This document shows positions 26,955 through 36,114 of a DNA stretch of 38,740 bases, piece by piece. Position numbers and translations under genes: made by a program. Under the pieces are notes generated by a model. That model saw nothing but the letters and a program-made list of their open reading frames with translations, had not been told where the DNA came from and did not search any database. The DNA comes from an uncultured Bacteroides sp. GTDB lineage: Bacteria > Bacteroidota > Bacteroidia > Bacteroidales > Bacteroidaceae. The stretch lies in contig CAMAFR010000022.1 in assembly GCA_945833835.1 (NCBI GenBank), forward strand, positions 1 through 38,740, written 5' to 3'. The number at the start of each line of letters is the position of its first letter. The stretch's first letter is position 1.

Positions 26955-27746
26955 TTAGAGGTTGTTCTTCTCGATGTCCTTGAAGTAGTTGTACGTACCC
27001 ACTTTCAGCTCGACAGTAGCGGCCTCGTCGCAGACGATGATGCCGTGCGGGTGGAGCTGCAGGGCGCTGATGGTCCACATCTGTGTCACACCGCCTTCTA
27101 CGGCAGCCTGCAGGGCGCGGGCCTTGTTGTGGCCGTTGCAGAGAATCAGCACTTCCTTGGCAGCCATGACAGTGCCCACACCTACGGTCAGCGCTGTCTT
27201 GGGCACCTTGTTCACGTCGTTGTCAAAGAAGCGTGAGTTGGCGATGATAGTGTCGGTGGTCAGCGATTTCACACGGGTGCGTGAGGTCAGTGACGAGCCC
27301 GGTTCGTTGAAAGCCACGTGTCCGTCAGGACCGATACCGCCCATGAACAGGTCGATGCCGCCAAATTCGGCAATCTGCTTTTCGTAGTTGGCACATTCAG
27401 CTTCCAGGTCTTCAGCGTTGCCGTTCAGGATATGGATGTTTTCTTTCTTGATGTCAATGTGGTTGAAGAAGTTGTTGAACATGAAAGAATGGTAGCTTTC
27501 GGGATGCGATTCGGGCAGGCCTACATATTCGTCCATGTTGAATGTCACCACGTTCTGGAACGAAACGACCCCCTTCTTGTTCAGTTCAATCAGCGCCTTG
27601 TACAATCCCAGCGGAGAAGAACCGGTGGGACAGCCCAATACAAAAGGTTTTTCTGCCGTAGGGGCAGCAGCATTGATTTTGGCGGCTACATAGTTGGCAG
27701 CCCAATTGGACAGTGCTGCATAGTCAGGTTCGATAATAAGTCTCAT
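26955..27746 (-). CDS. nagB: Glucosamine-6-phosphate deaminase
   Basis: Cytoplasmic NagB, 263 residues, converting glucosamine-6-phosphate to fructose-6-phosphate and ammonia, the committing step of GlcNAc use. Family motifs are present: [13 protein letters not shown] phosphate loop, FNMDEYVGL with the enolisation Asp, [17 protein letters not shown] with the catalytic His, and [18 protein letters not shown]. Length matches the E. coli-type single-domain enzyme. It is alone between the HAD gene (43-base gap) and the two-way terminator, with its own promoter. It would take up GlcNAc released by the GH20 enzyme encoded 8 kb away. Confidence 0.97.
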   Translation of the reverse strand: MRLIIEPDYAALSNWAANYVAAKINAAAPTAEKPFVLGCPTGSSPLGLYKALIELNKKGVVSFQNVVTFNMDEYVGLPESHPESYHSFMFNNFFNHIDIKKENIHILNGNAEDLEAECANYEKQIAEFGGIDLFMGGIGPDGHVAFNEPGSSLTSRTRVKSLTTDTIIANSRFFDNDVNKVPKTALTVGVGTVMAAKEVLILCNGHNKARALQAAVEGGVTQMWTISALQLHPHGIIVCDEAATVELKVGTYNYFKDIEKNNL

Positions 27747-27775
27747 AAGGTTTTAAAATTTAAAGTTAAGATGGA

Positions 27776-27806
27776 CAAATATACGATTTTATTGAATAGC
27801 AGGAAA
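27776..27806 (-). promoter_or_regulatory. nagB promoter
   Basis: On the minus strand TATATTTG (27783-27776) matches TAnnTTTG, and TTTC lies 19 bases upstream (27806-27803) inside the 3' end of the HAD gene. Transcription would start near 27769, about 23 bases before ATG. Confidence 0.65.
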
Positions 27807-28481
27807 GAATTTCTCCCAATTTTCACAAAATTCGTTCATGGAGCGGAACAGGCGACCGGCCCCTTCGGACAAAAGCACCTCGTCGGGCAGCGGACCCGTA
27901 TTCACGGCCACCGTAAAGATGCCCGCCGCCACACCGGCCCGTACGCCGAGGGGTGCGTTCTCTACCACAATGGCCTCGTCGGGGCCCACAGCGGCCTTCT
28001 GCAGGGCCATGAGGTAGGGTTCGGGATGGGGTTTCCCGAATTTCACATCGAAGGCCGTCACCATGAGCTCCCGCCGGAAAATGCCGGGGAAATTATGCTC
28101 CAGCCGCTCCAGCAGCGATGTCTGTCCCGACCCGGTCACAACCATCGGCACCAGTCCGCAGGCCTTCACCTTGCAGAGCAGCTCGTAGGCGCCCGGCATC
28201 CGTTCGGCAGTGGGCAGACTGTTGAAAACCTCGCTCTTGGTCTGATAGATGGCCTTGATTTCCTCGTCGGTCGCCTCGCGTCCACGCTCCCGCAGACTGA
28301 CGATGTTGATGGTGCCGGCACCGGTCCTTCCCTCATGCAGGTAGGCCTCCTCACGGCTCATCTGCATGCCATAGCGCCGCATGGCTTCGTGCCACGCCGT
28401 GGCATGGTTTTTCATGGAGTCGAACAACACGCCGTCCATATCGAACAGGACGGCCTTCAAGCGAGATGGATCGTACAACAT
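27789..28481 (-). CDS. HAD-family sugar phosphatase/phosphoglucomutase-like
   Basis: HAD hydrolase of 230 residues. The frame extends to 28631 but that stretch only translates intergenic repeats, so ATG 28481 (MLYDPSRLKAVLFDMDGVL) is the start. Motif I is DMDGVLFDSM with nucleophile and acid Asp, motif II is MVVTGSGQ, and the motif III/IV region GKPHPEPYLMAL plus VVENAPLGVRAG is as in beta-phosphoglucomutase-like phosphatases with a helical cap after motif I. The exact phosphorylated substrate is unknown; position next to pgi and nagB suggests a sugar phosphate. Repeats begin 4 bases upstream of the ATG, so its ribosome-binding region is made of repeat DNA. Confidence 0.85.
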   Translation of the reverse strand: MLYDPSRLKAVLFDMDGVLFDSMKNHATAWHEAMRRYGMQMSREEAYLHEGRTGAGTINIVSLRERGREATDEEIKAIYQTKSEVFNSLPTAERMPGAYELLCKVKACGLVPMVVTGSGQTSLLERLEHNFPGIFRRELMVTAFDVKFGKPHPEPYLMALQKAAVGPDEAIVVENAPLGVRAGVAAGIFTVAVNTGPLPDEVLLSEGAGRLFRSMNEFCENWEKFFPAIQ

Positions 28482-28484
28482 AGA

Positions 28485-28571
28485 AATGAAGAATGAAGAA
28501 TGAAGAATCGATTTAAATGAAGAACTTCTAAAAATGAAGAATGAAGAATGATGAGTGAAGAATGAAGAATC
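28485..28571 (-). repeat. ATGAAGA heptamer array next to HAD start
   Basis: Degenerate tandem heptamers ATGAAGA, read on the plus strand, with one CGATTTAA interruption. The array forms the leader of the HAD gene and, with the inverted array at 28705-28762, brackets REP-like copy B. Confidence 0.85.
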
Positions 28572-28586
28572 TTCCTCCGCTCCATT

Positions 28587-28675
28587 TGTCATCCTGAACG
28601 AAGTGAAGGATCTGTCAACATAGCGCAGCAAATGCCGTAGCGGTGGACAGATGTTTCGCTTTGCTCAACATGACA
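28587..28675 (-). repeat. REP-like paired-hairpin element, copy B
   Basis: Opposite orientation to the other copies. The left arm stem is ATCCT/AGGAT with inner AC/GT and loop GAA. The right arm, read on the minus strand, is ATGTT/AACAT with inner GC/GC and loop AAA. Confidence 0.8.
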
Positions 28676-28704
28676 AAACGGGGATGGAACCGCTTCGTCC
28701 ACAA

Positions 28705-28762
28705 CGATTCTTCATTCATCATTCTTCATTCTTCATTTAAATCAGTTCTTCATTATTCATTT
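28705..28762 (-). repeat. Inverted heptamer array abutting the pgi stop
   Basis: TTCATTC/TCTTCAT units (the complement of ATGAAGA) run up to and into the pgi stop codon. Read in the pgi direction, the array begins immediately after TAA. Confidence 0.85.
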
Positions 28763-30107
28763 ACTTGAGTCTTGCCTGGATAGCCTTGGAAGCCTCTTCG
28801 TAACCCGGCTTGTTGAGGAGGGCGAACATGTTCTTCTTGTAGGCCTCTACACCCGGCTGGTTGAACGGGTTCACTTCGAGCAGGTAGCCGCTGATGCCGC
28901 AAGCCTTCTCGAAGAAGTAGATGAGCTGGCCCAGGTAGTACTCGTTGAGGACGGGCACACTGACGCGCAGGTTGGGCACGCCGCCGTCCACGTGAGCCAG
29001 CTGTGTGCCGAGCTCGGCCATCTTGTTCACCTCATCGATGCGCTTGCCGGCCAGGAAGTTCAGTCCGTCGAGGTTCTCCTCGTCAGCCGGGAACTGCAGC
29101 TCGTGGTTCGGAGTCTCTACTGATACGACCGTCTCAAAGATGGTGCGTTCGCCGTCCTGAATCCACTGACCCATGGAGTGCAGGTCTGTCGAGAAGTCCA
29201 CCGAGCTCGGATAGATACCCTTGCCGTCCTTGCCTTCCGACTCACCGTAGAGCTGTTTCCACCATTCCATGAAATAGTGCAGCTTGGGCTGGTAGTTGAC
29301 GAGGATTTCGATTTTCTTGCCGTTCTGGTAGAGTTCGTTGCGGGTGGCGGCGTAGAGGGCAGCCGGGTTTTCCTCCATCGTGGGGGCGGCGCAGACCTTT
29401 TCCATTTCGCGTGCACCTTCCACGAGGCGTTCGATGTCGATGCCGGCCACGGCAATCGGGAGCAGGCCCACCGGGGTGAGCACGGAGAAGCGTCCGCCCA
29501 CGTTGTCGGGGATGATGAACGACTTGTAGCCTTCCTTGTCGGCGGTGGTGCGTGCGGCGCCCCGTTTGGCGTCTGTCACGGCCACGATGACCTTGCGGGC
29601 CATCTCCTTGCCGCGCTGGTCCTCACACTGCTTCTTGAGCAGGCGGAACGCGAGGGCTGTCTCGGTAGTGGTGCCCGATTTGGAAATGTTGATCACACCG
29701 AACTTCTTGTCCTTCAAGAAAGAAGTCAGTTCTGACAGGTAGTCTTCGCTGATGTTGTGGCCGGCGAAGATGATGACCGGATTGCCCTCCTTCTTCTCCT
29801 GCAGCCAGGCGAAGCTGTCGGACATGGCTTCGATGACGGCGCGTGCGCCCAGGTAGCTGCCGCCGATGCCGGCCACCACCACCACCTCACAGTTCTCGCG
29901 CAGCACGTCGGCGGCGGCCTTCAGGTCGGCCAGGTGTTCGGCTGTGATAGAAGACGGCAGGTGCAGCCATCCCAGGAAGTCATTGCCCAATCCGTTGCCT
30001 TTTTCAAGTGTCTCCATGCAGTCGTTTACTTTCGTCTGGTAAGCGGCCAGCTTCTCTTTGGAGATGAACTCCAAAGCTTTCTCGATGTTCAGTTTGATGT
30101 TTTCCAT
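28761..30107 (-). CDS. pgi: Glucose-6-phosphate isomerase
   Basis: Cytoplasmic interconversion of glucose-6-phosphate and fructose-6-phosphate; 448 residues, the short bacterial form. Diagnostic segments are [19 protein letters not shown], the phosphate-binding [38 protein letters not shown] and the late [18 protein letters not shown], with the active-site Lys. It starts 13 bases after gpsA ends, so lysS-gpsA-pgi is a likely operon, an order I recall from Bacteroides genomes. The long antisense frame over it is only a codon-bias shadow. Confidence 0.97.
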   Translation of the reverse strand: MENIKLNIEKALEFISKEKLAAYQTKVNDCMETLEKGNGLGNDFLGWLHLPSSITAEHLADLKAAADVLRENCEVVVVAGIGGSYLGARAVIEAMSDSFAWLQEKKEGNPVIIFAGHNISEDYLSELTSFLKDKKFGVINISKSGTTTETALAFRLLKKQCEDQRGKEMARKVIVAVTDAKRGAARTTADKEGYKSFIIPDNVGGRFSVLTPVGLLPIAVAGIDIERLVEGAREMEKVCAAPTMEENPAALYAATRNELYQNGKKIEILVNYQPKLHYFMEWWKQLYGESEGKDGKGIYPSSVDFSTDLHSMGQWIQDGERTIFETVVSVETPNHELQFPADEENLDGLNFLAGKRIDEVNKMAELGTQLAHVDGGVPNLRVSVPVLNEYYLGQLIYFFEKACGISGYLLEVNPFNQPGVEAYKKNMFALLNKPGYEEASKAIQARLK

Positions 30108-30120
30108 TGTGTAAATTAGT

Positions 30121-31131
30121 TTATCTGAAAGAATCAGTGAGTAATTTTATCTCGATCATTGGGGAGATCCGTTCGTAGAGGATGTTGTAGACAGCGTCCA
30201 CAATCGGCATGTTCACGTGCAGGTGGCGGTTCAGTTCCTTGATGCACTTCGTGCCGTAGAAGCCCTCGGCAATCATCTCCATCTCTATCTGCGCGCTCTT
30301 CACCGAGTAGCCCTTGCCGATCATGGTGCCGAACACGCGGTTGCGGCTGAAGTTGGAGTACGAGGTCACCAGCAGGTCGCCCAGGTACACCGAGTCGTTG
30401 GTGCAGCGGCTGATGGGGTGCACCGTGTTCAGGAAGCGGTTCATCTCCTGCAGGGCGTTGGACACGAGCACCGCCTGGAAGTTGTCGCCATACTTCAGGC
30501 CGCTGCAGATGCCCGCGGCGATGGCGTAGACGTTCTTGAGCACCGAGGCGTACTCGATGCCCGCCACGTCGGTGTTGACCGATGTCTTGATGAAGTGCCC
30601 CGAGAGCTGCCGGGCGAACAGCTTGGCCTTCTCGATGTCCTTGCAGCCCACCGTGAGGTAGGACAGGCGTTCCAGGGCCACCTCCTCGGCGTGGCAGGGG
30701 CCCGCCAGCACGGCGATGTTCTCTTCGGGCACGCCGTAGTAGCGGTGGAAATAGTCGGACACGATGATGTTCTCGTCGGGCACGATGCCCTTGATGGCCG
30801 TCACGATGAACTTGTCCTTTATCTTCACTTTCAGCTTCTTGAGGTGGCTTTTCAGGTAAGGCGACGGGGTGACGAAAATCAGCGTGTCCGACTCGCGCGC
30901 CACCAGGTTGATGTCTGACGAGAAGTTGATGCGGTCGATGTCAAACCGCACGCTCGTCAGGTAGGCCGGGTTATGGCCCAGCCGCTTGAAGTCCTCGATG
31001 CGGTCGTCGCGGCGCATGTACCAGTTGATGGAGTCAGACTGTGTCAGGACGATTTTCGCAATGGCGGTCGCCCAGCTACCACCTCCCATGATTGCTATTT
31101 TCCCGGGTAGTTTCATATCGCTTCTATTCAT
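30121..31131 (-). CDS. gpsA: Glycerol-3-phosphate dehydrogenase [NAD(P)+]
   Basis: Makes sn-glycerol-3-phosphate for phospholipids from DHAP; cytoplasmic, 336 residues. The dinucleotide motif [30 protein letters not shown], the catalytic-Lys region [14 protein letters not shown] and [15 protein letters not shown] are all present. Two starts are possible. ATG 31131 has a strong AGGAGG six bases upstream, while ATG 31116 ([13 protein letters not shown]) is the start usual in Bacteroides relatives. I list 31131 on the ribosome-site evidence. It lies 53 bases after lysS, with a GC-rich hairpin in the gap. Confidence 0.96.
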   Translation of the reverse strand: MNRSDMKLPGKIAIMGGGSWATAIAKIVLTQSDSINWYMRRDDRIEDFKRLGHNPAYLTSVRFDIDRINFSSDINLVARESDTLIFVTPSPYLKSHLKKLKVKIKDKFIVTAIKGIVPDENIIVSDYFHRYYGVPEENIAVLAGPCHAEEVALERLSYLTVGCKDIEKAKLFARQLSGHFIKTSVNTDVAGIEYASVLKNVYAIAAGICSGLKYGDNFQAVLVSNALQEMNRFLNTVHPISRCTNDSVYLGDLLVTSYSNFSRNRVFGTMIGKGYSVKSAQIEMEMIAEGFYGTKCIKELNRHLHVNMPIVDAVYNILYERISPMIEIKLLTDSFR

Positions 31132-31146
31132 AGGAAGCCTCCTTCG

Positions 31147-31168
31147 CGAAGGGCCAGCCGGCCCTTCG
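31147..31168 (-). promoter_or_regulatory. Hairpin in the lysS-gpsA gap
   Basis: CGAAGGGCC and GGCCCTTCG (31147-31155 with 31160-31168) pair perfectly over 9 bp around a 4-base loop, just upstream of the gpsA AGGAGG site (31143-31138). There is no T-run, so it is unlikely to terminate. The CCTTCG segment could alternatively touch the CGAAGG that overlaps the ribosome site, a weak switch at best. Confidence 0.4.
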
Positions 31169-31184
31169 TTCCAGCTTCGTCAGG

Positions 31185-32915
31185 TTATTGAATCTTGGCC
31201 TGCCAGCCCGCCACTTCGTCCACGGTGGGGTTCTTCAGCTCCAGCTTATATTTCTTGTTCACGCCACAGATGTCCATGTGCAGCTTCTGCGGGTTGACCT
31301 CCTTCATGTCGGCCACCAGGTTGTAGCCGGCCTTCTGGATGACGGGCACCCACTCTTCGGCGATGCCCAGGGCCGTGTAGCGGGCGGGGGCGTCCTTCGG
31401 GGCCGTCTTCTCGGGGCGCATCTGCGGGAAGAAGAGCACCTCCTGGATGAAGGCGTTGCCCGTGAGGAGCATCACCAGGCGGTCCACCCCGATGCCGATG
31501 CCCGAAGTGGGCGGCATGCCATACTGCAGGGCGCGCAAGAAGTCCTGGTCGATGATCATGGCCTCGTCGTCGCCCTTGTCGGCCAGCCGCATCTGTTCCT
31601 TGAAGCGTTCCTCCTGGTCGATGGGGTCGTTCAGCTCCGAGTAGGCGTTGGCCAGCTCCTTGCCGTTCACCATGAGCTCGAAGCGCTCGGTGAGTCCCGG
31701 TTTGGAGCGGTGCATCTTGGTGAGCGGCGACATCTCCACCGGATAGTCGGTGATGAAGGTGGGCTGGATGAACGTGCCCTCGCAGAACTCGCCGAAGATC
31801 TCGTCGATGAGCTTGCCCTTGCCCATGGTCTCGTCTGTCTCCATGCCCAGGGCCTGGCACACGGCGCGTATCTCGTCCTCGGTCTTGCCCTCCAGGTCGT
31901 AGCCCGTCTTCTCGCGGATGGCCTCCAGGATGGGCAGCCGGCGGAACGGCGCCTTGAAGCTGATGGTCTTGCCGTCGATGACCGTCTCGGCGCAGCCGTT
32001 CACGGCCACACAGATGCGCTCCAGCATCTTCTCGGTGAAGCTCATCATCCAGTTGTAGTCCTTGTACTGCACGTACAGCTCCATGCAGGTGAACTCGGGG
32101 TTGTGGTTCTTGTCCATGCCCTCGTTGCGGAAGTTCTTGCCGATTTCGTACACGCCCTCAAAGCCGCCCACGATGAGCCGCTTCAGGTAGAGCTCGGTGG
32201 CGATGCGCATATAGAGGTCGATGTCCAGCGAGTTGTGGTGGGTGATGAAGGGCCGCGCGCTGGCGCCTCCGGGGATGGCCTGCAGGATGGGGGTCTCCAC
32301 CTCCGTGTAGCCGGCCTCGTCCATCACGGCGCGCATGGTCTTGATGATGGTGCTGCGCTTGAGGAAGGTCTCCTTCACGCCGTCGTTCACGATGAGGTCC
32401 ACGTAGCGCTGGCGGTAGCGCAGCTCGGGGTCGTCAAACTTGTCGTAGGCCACCCCGTCCTTGTATTTCACGATGGGGAGGGGCCGGAGCGACTTCGAGA
32501 GCACCGTCAGCCGCCGGGCGTGCACGGACACCTCGCCCGTCTGCGTGCGGAACACGAAGCCCTCCACGCCGATGAAGTCGCCCAGGTCGAGCAACCGTTT
32601 GAACACCACGTTGTAGAGGTTCTTGTCCTCGCCCGGGCAGATGTCGTCGCGGGTGATATATACTTGAATGCGTCCTTTAGAATCCTGTAGTTCGACGAAC
32701 GATGCCTTGCCCATGACGCGGCGCGACATGATGCGTCCGGCCACCGACACCTCGCGTGCCTCGGGCTCGTCCTCCTTGAACCGCGCCTTGATGTCGTCCG
32801 AAAAAGCATTGGTTACATACTCGGCGGCAGGGTACGGGTCGATGCCCATCGCTCTCATCTCCTTCAGACTGTTGCGTCTGATAATCTCCTGTTCACTTAG
32901 TTCTAATACGTTCAT
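31185..32915 (-). CDS. lysS: Lysyl-tRNA synthetase, class II
   Basis: Charges tRNA-Lys; 576 residues from ATG 32915 ([17 protein letters not shown]), the start conserved in relatives and preferred to in-frame 32966. An N-terminal OB-fold anticodon-binding domain (about 60-170, [20 protein letters not shown]) precedes the class II core: motif 2 [20 protein letters not shown] and motif 3 [15 protein letters not shown]. The C-terminal extension after about residue 505 ([18 protein letters not shown]) is typical of Bacteroidales LysRS. It heads the lysS-gpsA-pgi unit and is divergent from the beta-mannosidase gene. Confidence 0.98.
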   Translation of the reverse strand: MNVLELSEQEIIRRNSLKEMRAMGIDPYPAAEYVTNAFSDDIKARFKEDEPEAREVSVAGRIMSRRVMGKASFVELQDSKGRIQVYITRDDICPGEDKNLYNVVFKRLLDLGDFIGVEGFVFRTQTGEVSVHARRLTVLSKSLRPLPIVKYKDGVAYDKFDDPELRYRQRYVDLIVNDGVKETFLKRSTIIKTMRAVMDEAGYTEVETPILQAIPGGASARPFITHHNSLDIDLYMRIATELYLKRLIVGGFEGVYEIGKNFRNEGMDKNHNPEFTCMELYVQYKDYNWMMSFTEKMLERICVAVNGCAETVIDGKTISFKAPFRRLPILEAIREKTGYDLEGKTEDEIRAVCQALGMETDETMGKGKLIDEIFGEFCEGTFIQPTFITDYPVEMSPLTKMHRSKPGLTERFELMVNGKELANAYSELNDPIDQEERFKEQMRLADKGDDEAMIIDQDFLRALQYGMPPTSGIGIGVDRLVMLLTGNAFIQEVLFFPQMRPEKTAPKDAPARYTALGIAEEWVPVIQKAGYNLVADMKEVNPQKLHMDICGVNKKYKLELKNPTVDEVAGWQAKIQ

Positions 32916-32943
32916 TTGGTGATACATTAACTCAATTTGGGTA

Positions 32944-32951
32944 CAAAAATA
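32944..32951 (-). promoter_or_regulatory. -7 box of the lysS promoter
   Basis: TATTTTTG on the minus strand matches TAnnTTTG, 28 bases upstream of the lysS ATG. The nearest TTTG (32967-32964) is 12 bases away, the same spacing seen for the leftward PUL promoter. Confidence 0.55.
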
Positions 32952-33026
32952 AGAAAGTTTTCGCAAACAAGCCCTAAAACCGCCGCTTTTTTATGAAACG
33001 GGTGTGAAAATCTCGAAACTCTTTGC

Positions 33027-33034
33027 TATATTTG
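33027..33034 (+). promoter_or_regulatory. -7 box of the GH2 promoter
   Basis: TATATTTG matches TAnnTTTG; TGTG (33004-33007) lies 19 bases upstream at the -33 position. Transcription would start near 33041, about 37 bases before ATG 33078. Confidence 0.65.
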
Positions 33035-33077
33035 TGCATTGAACCAGATTCACTTGAAAAAACCGCTTATATACACT

Positions 33078-35660
33078 ATGAAAACGAAACATCTGCTGGG
33101 CCTCGTGTGGGCCTGCCTGTCCCTGACCACCGTCGGGGCCGCCCAGACCGGGGCGCGCCAGCCGGTCACTCTCCAACTGGACAAAGGATGGGAATTTGCC
33201 GAGACCGGCGACACCGTGTGGCGCTCCGCCCGGGTGCCCGGCACCGTACACCAGGACCTCATCGACCACGGGCAGCTGCCCGACCCCTTCTACGGGATGA
33301 ACGAGGCCAAGGTGCAGTGGGTGGAGCACAAGGACTGGACCTACCGCACCACCTTCAGCGTGACCGACGAGGAGCTGGGGCGTGATGCCGCCGACCTCCG
33401 CTTCGAGGGGCTCGACACCTACGCCGACGTCTACCTCAACGGCTCGCTGCTGCTCCGGGCCGACAACATGTTCGTGGGCTACACCCTGCCCGTCAAGCCG
33501 GTGCTGCGCAAGGGCGAGAACAAGCTCCTCGTGCGCTTCCGCTCCCCCATCCGCGAGACCCTGCCGCAGTGGGAGTCCGACGGCTTCAACTACCCCGCCG
33601 ACAACGACCACAGCCCCCAGCGCATGAGCGTCTACTCGCGCAAGGCCCCCTACTCCTACGGGTGGGACTGGGGCATCCGCCTCGTCACGAGCGGCATCTG
33701 GCGCCCCGTGAGCCTCACCTTCTATGACGCCGCCCGCATCGACGACTTCCACGTGCGCCAGCTCTCGGTGAGCGCCGAGCAGGCCGAGGTGGACAACCGT
33801 CTGGAGGTGCACAGCCTCGCCGAGGCCGACCGCACCGCCCAGGTGGACATCAGCTACGCCTACGGCCAGGAAGAGGCGCGCCACGTCAGCCGCCAGGTCA
33901 CCCTGCGCCCCGGCCAGAACACCGTGTCGCTGCCCGTGAGCATCAGCCGGCCCCACCTCTGGATGCCCAACGGCTGGGGTGAGCCCGCCCTCTACCGCTT
34001 CACGGCCACCGTCAGCGTAGACGGCCGCGAGGTGGCCCGCCAGGAGCGGAACATCGGCCTGCGCTCCATCCGCGTGGTGATGGAAGACGATGCCGACGGC
34101 AAGTCGTTCTACTTCGAGGTCAACGGCCGGCCGCTCTTCGCCAAAGGCTCCAACTTCATCCCCGACGACGCCCTGCTGCCCAACATCACCGCCGAACGCT
34201 ACCGCCTGCTCTTCGACGACGTGCAGGCCGCCAACATGAACATGATCCGCGTGTGGGGCGGCGGCATCTACGAGGACGACCGCTTCTACGAGGAGGCCGA
34301 CCGCCACGGCATCCTCATCTGGCAGGACTTCCTCTTCGCCTGCACCACCTACCCCCACGACCCCACCTTCCTGAAGCGCGTCGACGCCGAGGCCCGCTAC
34401 AACATCCGCCGGCTGCGCAACCATGCCTCGCTGGCCCTGTGGTGCGGCAACAACGAGATCTACGAGGGCATCCGCTACTGGGGCTGGGAGGCCAAGTACA
34501 CCCCCGAGATCTACGCCGAGATGAAGCGCGGCTACGACACGCTCTTCCACCGCCTGCTGCCCGCCATCGTGCAGGAGCTCGACCCCGACCGCTTCTACAT
34601 GCACGGCTCGCCCTACGAGGCCAACTGGGGCCGCCCCGCCAGCTGGAAGATAGCCGACAGCCACAACTGGGGCACCTGGTACGGCCAGAAGCCCTTCGAG
34701 AGCTTCGACACCGAAATCCCGCGCTTCATGAGCGAGTACGGCTTCCAGGCCTTCCCCGAGATGAAGACCATCCGCACCTTCGCCGAGCCCAAGGACTACG
34801 CGCTGGAGTCGGCCGTGATGAACGCCCACCAGAAGGCCAGCATCGGCAACGCCCTTATCAAGAAAACCATGTCCCTTTATTATAAGGTACCCGAGAAGTT
34901 CGAGGACCTCGTCTACGCCGGCCTCGTGCTCCAAGGCTTCGGCATGCGCCACGGCATGGAGGCCCACCGCCGCCACCGCCCCTACTGCATGGGCACCCTC
35001 ATCTGGCAGCTCAACGACAGCTGGCCCGTGGTGTCCTGGTCCGGCATCGACTACTACGGCAACTGGAAGGCCATGCACTACCAGAGCCGCCGCGCCTTCG
35101 CCCCCGTGCTGGCCAACGCCATCCGCGAGGCCGACGACCTGTGCTGCTACCTGATGTCCGACCGGCTGGACGACCTCGACGTGACCCTCACGCTGGACCT
35201 AATGGACTTCGACGGCAAGCTCCTGCGGCGCGACCGCCAAGACGGCACCCTGCCCGCCAACAGCTCCGTCCGCTTCTGGCAACGGCCCTACGCCGAGGTG
35301 CTGGGCAGCCACCCGGCGGCCACCACCCTGCTGCACATGACGCTGAAGTCGAAGAAAGGCGAACTGCTCTCCGACGAAATCTACTACTTCGCCTACCCCA
35401 AGGACCAGCAGCTGCCCCAGTCGCCGCTGAAGGTACAGGTGAAGCCCACCAAGACCGGCGCCGTGGAAGTGACCGTCAAGGCCGACAAGCTGGCACGCGA
35501 CATCTTCATCGAGACCTCCGTGCAGGGCGTGCGCTATACCGACAACTTCTTCGACCTGCTGCCGGGACAGAAGAAGACCGTCGTCATCACCTCGCCCGAA
35601 GGACGGCCGCTCAACGACATGGAAGTCAAAGTGCGGCAGTTCAGCGAAACACAGAATTAA
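33078..35660 (+). CDS. GH2 beta-mannosidase
   Basis: Secreted exo-beta-mannosidase, 860 residues. ATG 33078 starts a signal peptide (cleaved near VGAAQ); the frame upstream opens only with TTG at the predicted transcript start. Domains in order: jelly-roll sugar-binding (about 30-205), Ig-like (215-330), TIM barrel (340-640), and C-terminal Ig-like domains. The acid/base Glu460 is in WCGNNEIYEG and the nucleophile Glu553 in FMSEYGFQAFPEM. TLIWQLNDSWPVVSWSGIDYYG is the beta-mannosidase signature. It would cleave the Man-beta-GlcNAc of N-glycan cores or beta-mannosides of plant mannan. It stands alone, followed by repeats and GH20. Very high GC in codon position 3. Confidence 0.95.
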   Translation: MKTKHLLGLVWACLSLTTVGAAQTGARQPVTLQLDKGWEFAETGDTVWRSARVPGTVHQDLIDHGQLPDPFYGMNEAKVQWVEHKDWTYRTTFSVTDEELGRDAADLRFEGLDTYADVYLNGSLLLRADNMFVGYTLPVKPVLRKGENKLLVRFRSPIRETLPQWESDGFNYPADNDHSPQRMSVYSRKAPYSYGWDWGIRLVTSGIWRPVSLTFYDAARIDDFHVRQLSVSAEQAEVDNRLEVHSLAEADRTAQVDISYAYGQEEARHVSRQVTLRPGQNTVSLPVSISRPHLWMPNGWGEPALYRFTATVSVDGREVARQERNIGLRSIRVVMEDDADGKSFYFEVNGRPLFAKGSNFIPDDALLPNITAERYRLLFDDVQAANMNMIRVWGGGIYEDDRFYEEADRHGILIWQDFLFACTTYPHDPTFLKRVDAEARYNIRRLRNHASLALWCGNNEIYEGIRYWGWEAKYTPEIYAEMKRGYDTLFHRLLPAIVQELDPDRFYMHGSPYEANWGRPASWKIADSHNWGTWYGQKPFESFDTEIPRFMSEYGFQAFPEMKTIRTFAEPKDYALESAVMNAHQKASIGNALIKKTMSLYYKVPEKFEDLVYAGLVLQGFGMRHGMEAHRRHRPYCMGTLIWQLNDSWPVVSWSGIDYYGNWKAMHYQSRRAFAPVLANAIREADDLCCYLMSDRLDDLDVTLTLDLMDFDGKLLRRDRQDGTLPANSSVRFWQRPYAEVLGSHPAATTLLHMTLKSKKGELLSDEIYYFAYPKDQQLPQSPLKVQVKPTKTGAVEVTVKADKLARDIFIETSVQGVRYTDNFFDLLPGQKKTVVITSPEGRPLNDMEVKVRQFSETQN

Positions 35661-35667
35661 ATTTTAA

Positions 35668-35735
35668 ATGAAGAATGAAGAATGATGAATGAAGAATCGA
35701 TTTAAATGAAGAATGAAGAATGAAAAATGAAGAAT
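35668..35735 (+). repeat. Heptamer array right after the GH2 stop
   Basis: Degenerate ATGAAGA repeats begin 8 bases after the GH2 stop, with a CGATTTAA interruption. Together with inverted arrays at 35871-35904 and 36011-36069 and REP-like copies C and D, they fill the whole 454-base gap to GH20, which holds no gene. Confidence 0.85.
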
Positions 35736-35749
35736 CTACTTCCGCCCCC

Positions 35750-35838
35750 TGTCATGTTGAGCGAAGCGAAACATCTGTACACCGCAACGGGTGAAGCTGC
35801 GCTACCCCAACAGATCCTTCGCTCTGCTCAGGATGACA
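35750..35838 (+). repeat. REP-like paired-hairpin element, copy C
   Basis: The left arm has stem ATGTT/AACAT, inner GC/GC and loop GAA. The right arm on the other strand has ATCCT/AGGAT, inner GC/GC and loop AGA. Arms are bounded by TGTC and CTGT. Confidence 0.8.
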
Positions 35839-35870
35839 AACGGAGGGGACGAGGACGCTTCATTCCCACA

Positions 35871-35904
35871 GATTCTTCATTCTTCGTTCTTCATTCTTCA
35901 TTTA
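35871..35904 (-). repeat. Inverted heptamer array between REP copies C and D
   Basis: GATTCTTCATTC then TTCGTTC and TTCATTC units, the complement of the ATGAAGA array. Confidence 0.8.
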
Positions 35905-35906
35905 CT

Positions 35907-35995
35907 TGTCATGTTGAGCGAAGCGAAACATCTGTACACCGCAACGGCGTTAGCTGCGCTACCCCGACAGATCCTTCGCTGCGCTCAGGATGACA
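35907..35995 (+). repeat. REP-like paired-hairpin element, copy D
   Basis: Nearly identical to copy C. The left loop is GAA and the right loop is GCA (other strand). Confidence 0.8.
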
Positions 35996-36010
35996 AGAGG
36001 CGGAGAGGAA

Positions 36011-36069
36011 GATTCTTCATTCTTCACTCTTCATTCTTCATTTTCAAAGATTCTTCATTCTTCATTTAA
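36011..36069 (-). repeat. Inverted heptamer array upstream of GH20
   Basis: Two blocks of TTCATTC units separated by TTTTCAAA, ending in CTTCATTTAAA 46 bases before the GH20 ATG. No TAnnTTTG promoter was found between it and the gene. Confidence 0.8.
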
Positions 36070-36114
36070 AGACATTTTTCATTATTTTATAACCTTTTTA
36101 AACAATCAAACCGT

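Noticed and set aside
28482..28631. 50-codon N-terminal extension of the HAD protein
   Set aside because: It translates heptamer and REP sequence (SSFFIFRSSSF-type) and is absent from the HAD fold, which starts properly at 28481.
31188..32690. 500-codon plus-strand frame over lysS
   Set aside because: lysS is certain on the minus strand; the antisense product is repetitive Val/His/Ala/Asp/Gly sequence.
32991..35078. 695-codon open frame antisense to the GH2 gene
   Set aside because: It lies almost wholly within an unmistakable beta-mannosidase gene. The composition is Val/Ala/Gly/His/Glu-rich nonsense produced by the opposite strand of GCC/CTC/GAC-biased codons, and there is no domain or signal.
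35727..36069. Short plus-strand frames (MLSEAKHLYTAT-type peptides) in the GH2-GH20 gap
   Set aside because: These are translations of the REP-like element and heptamer repeats, not genes.
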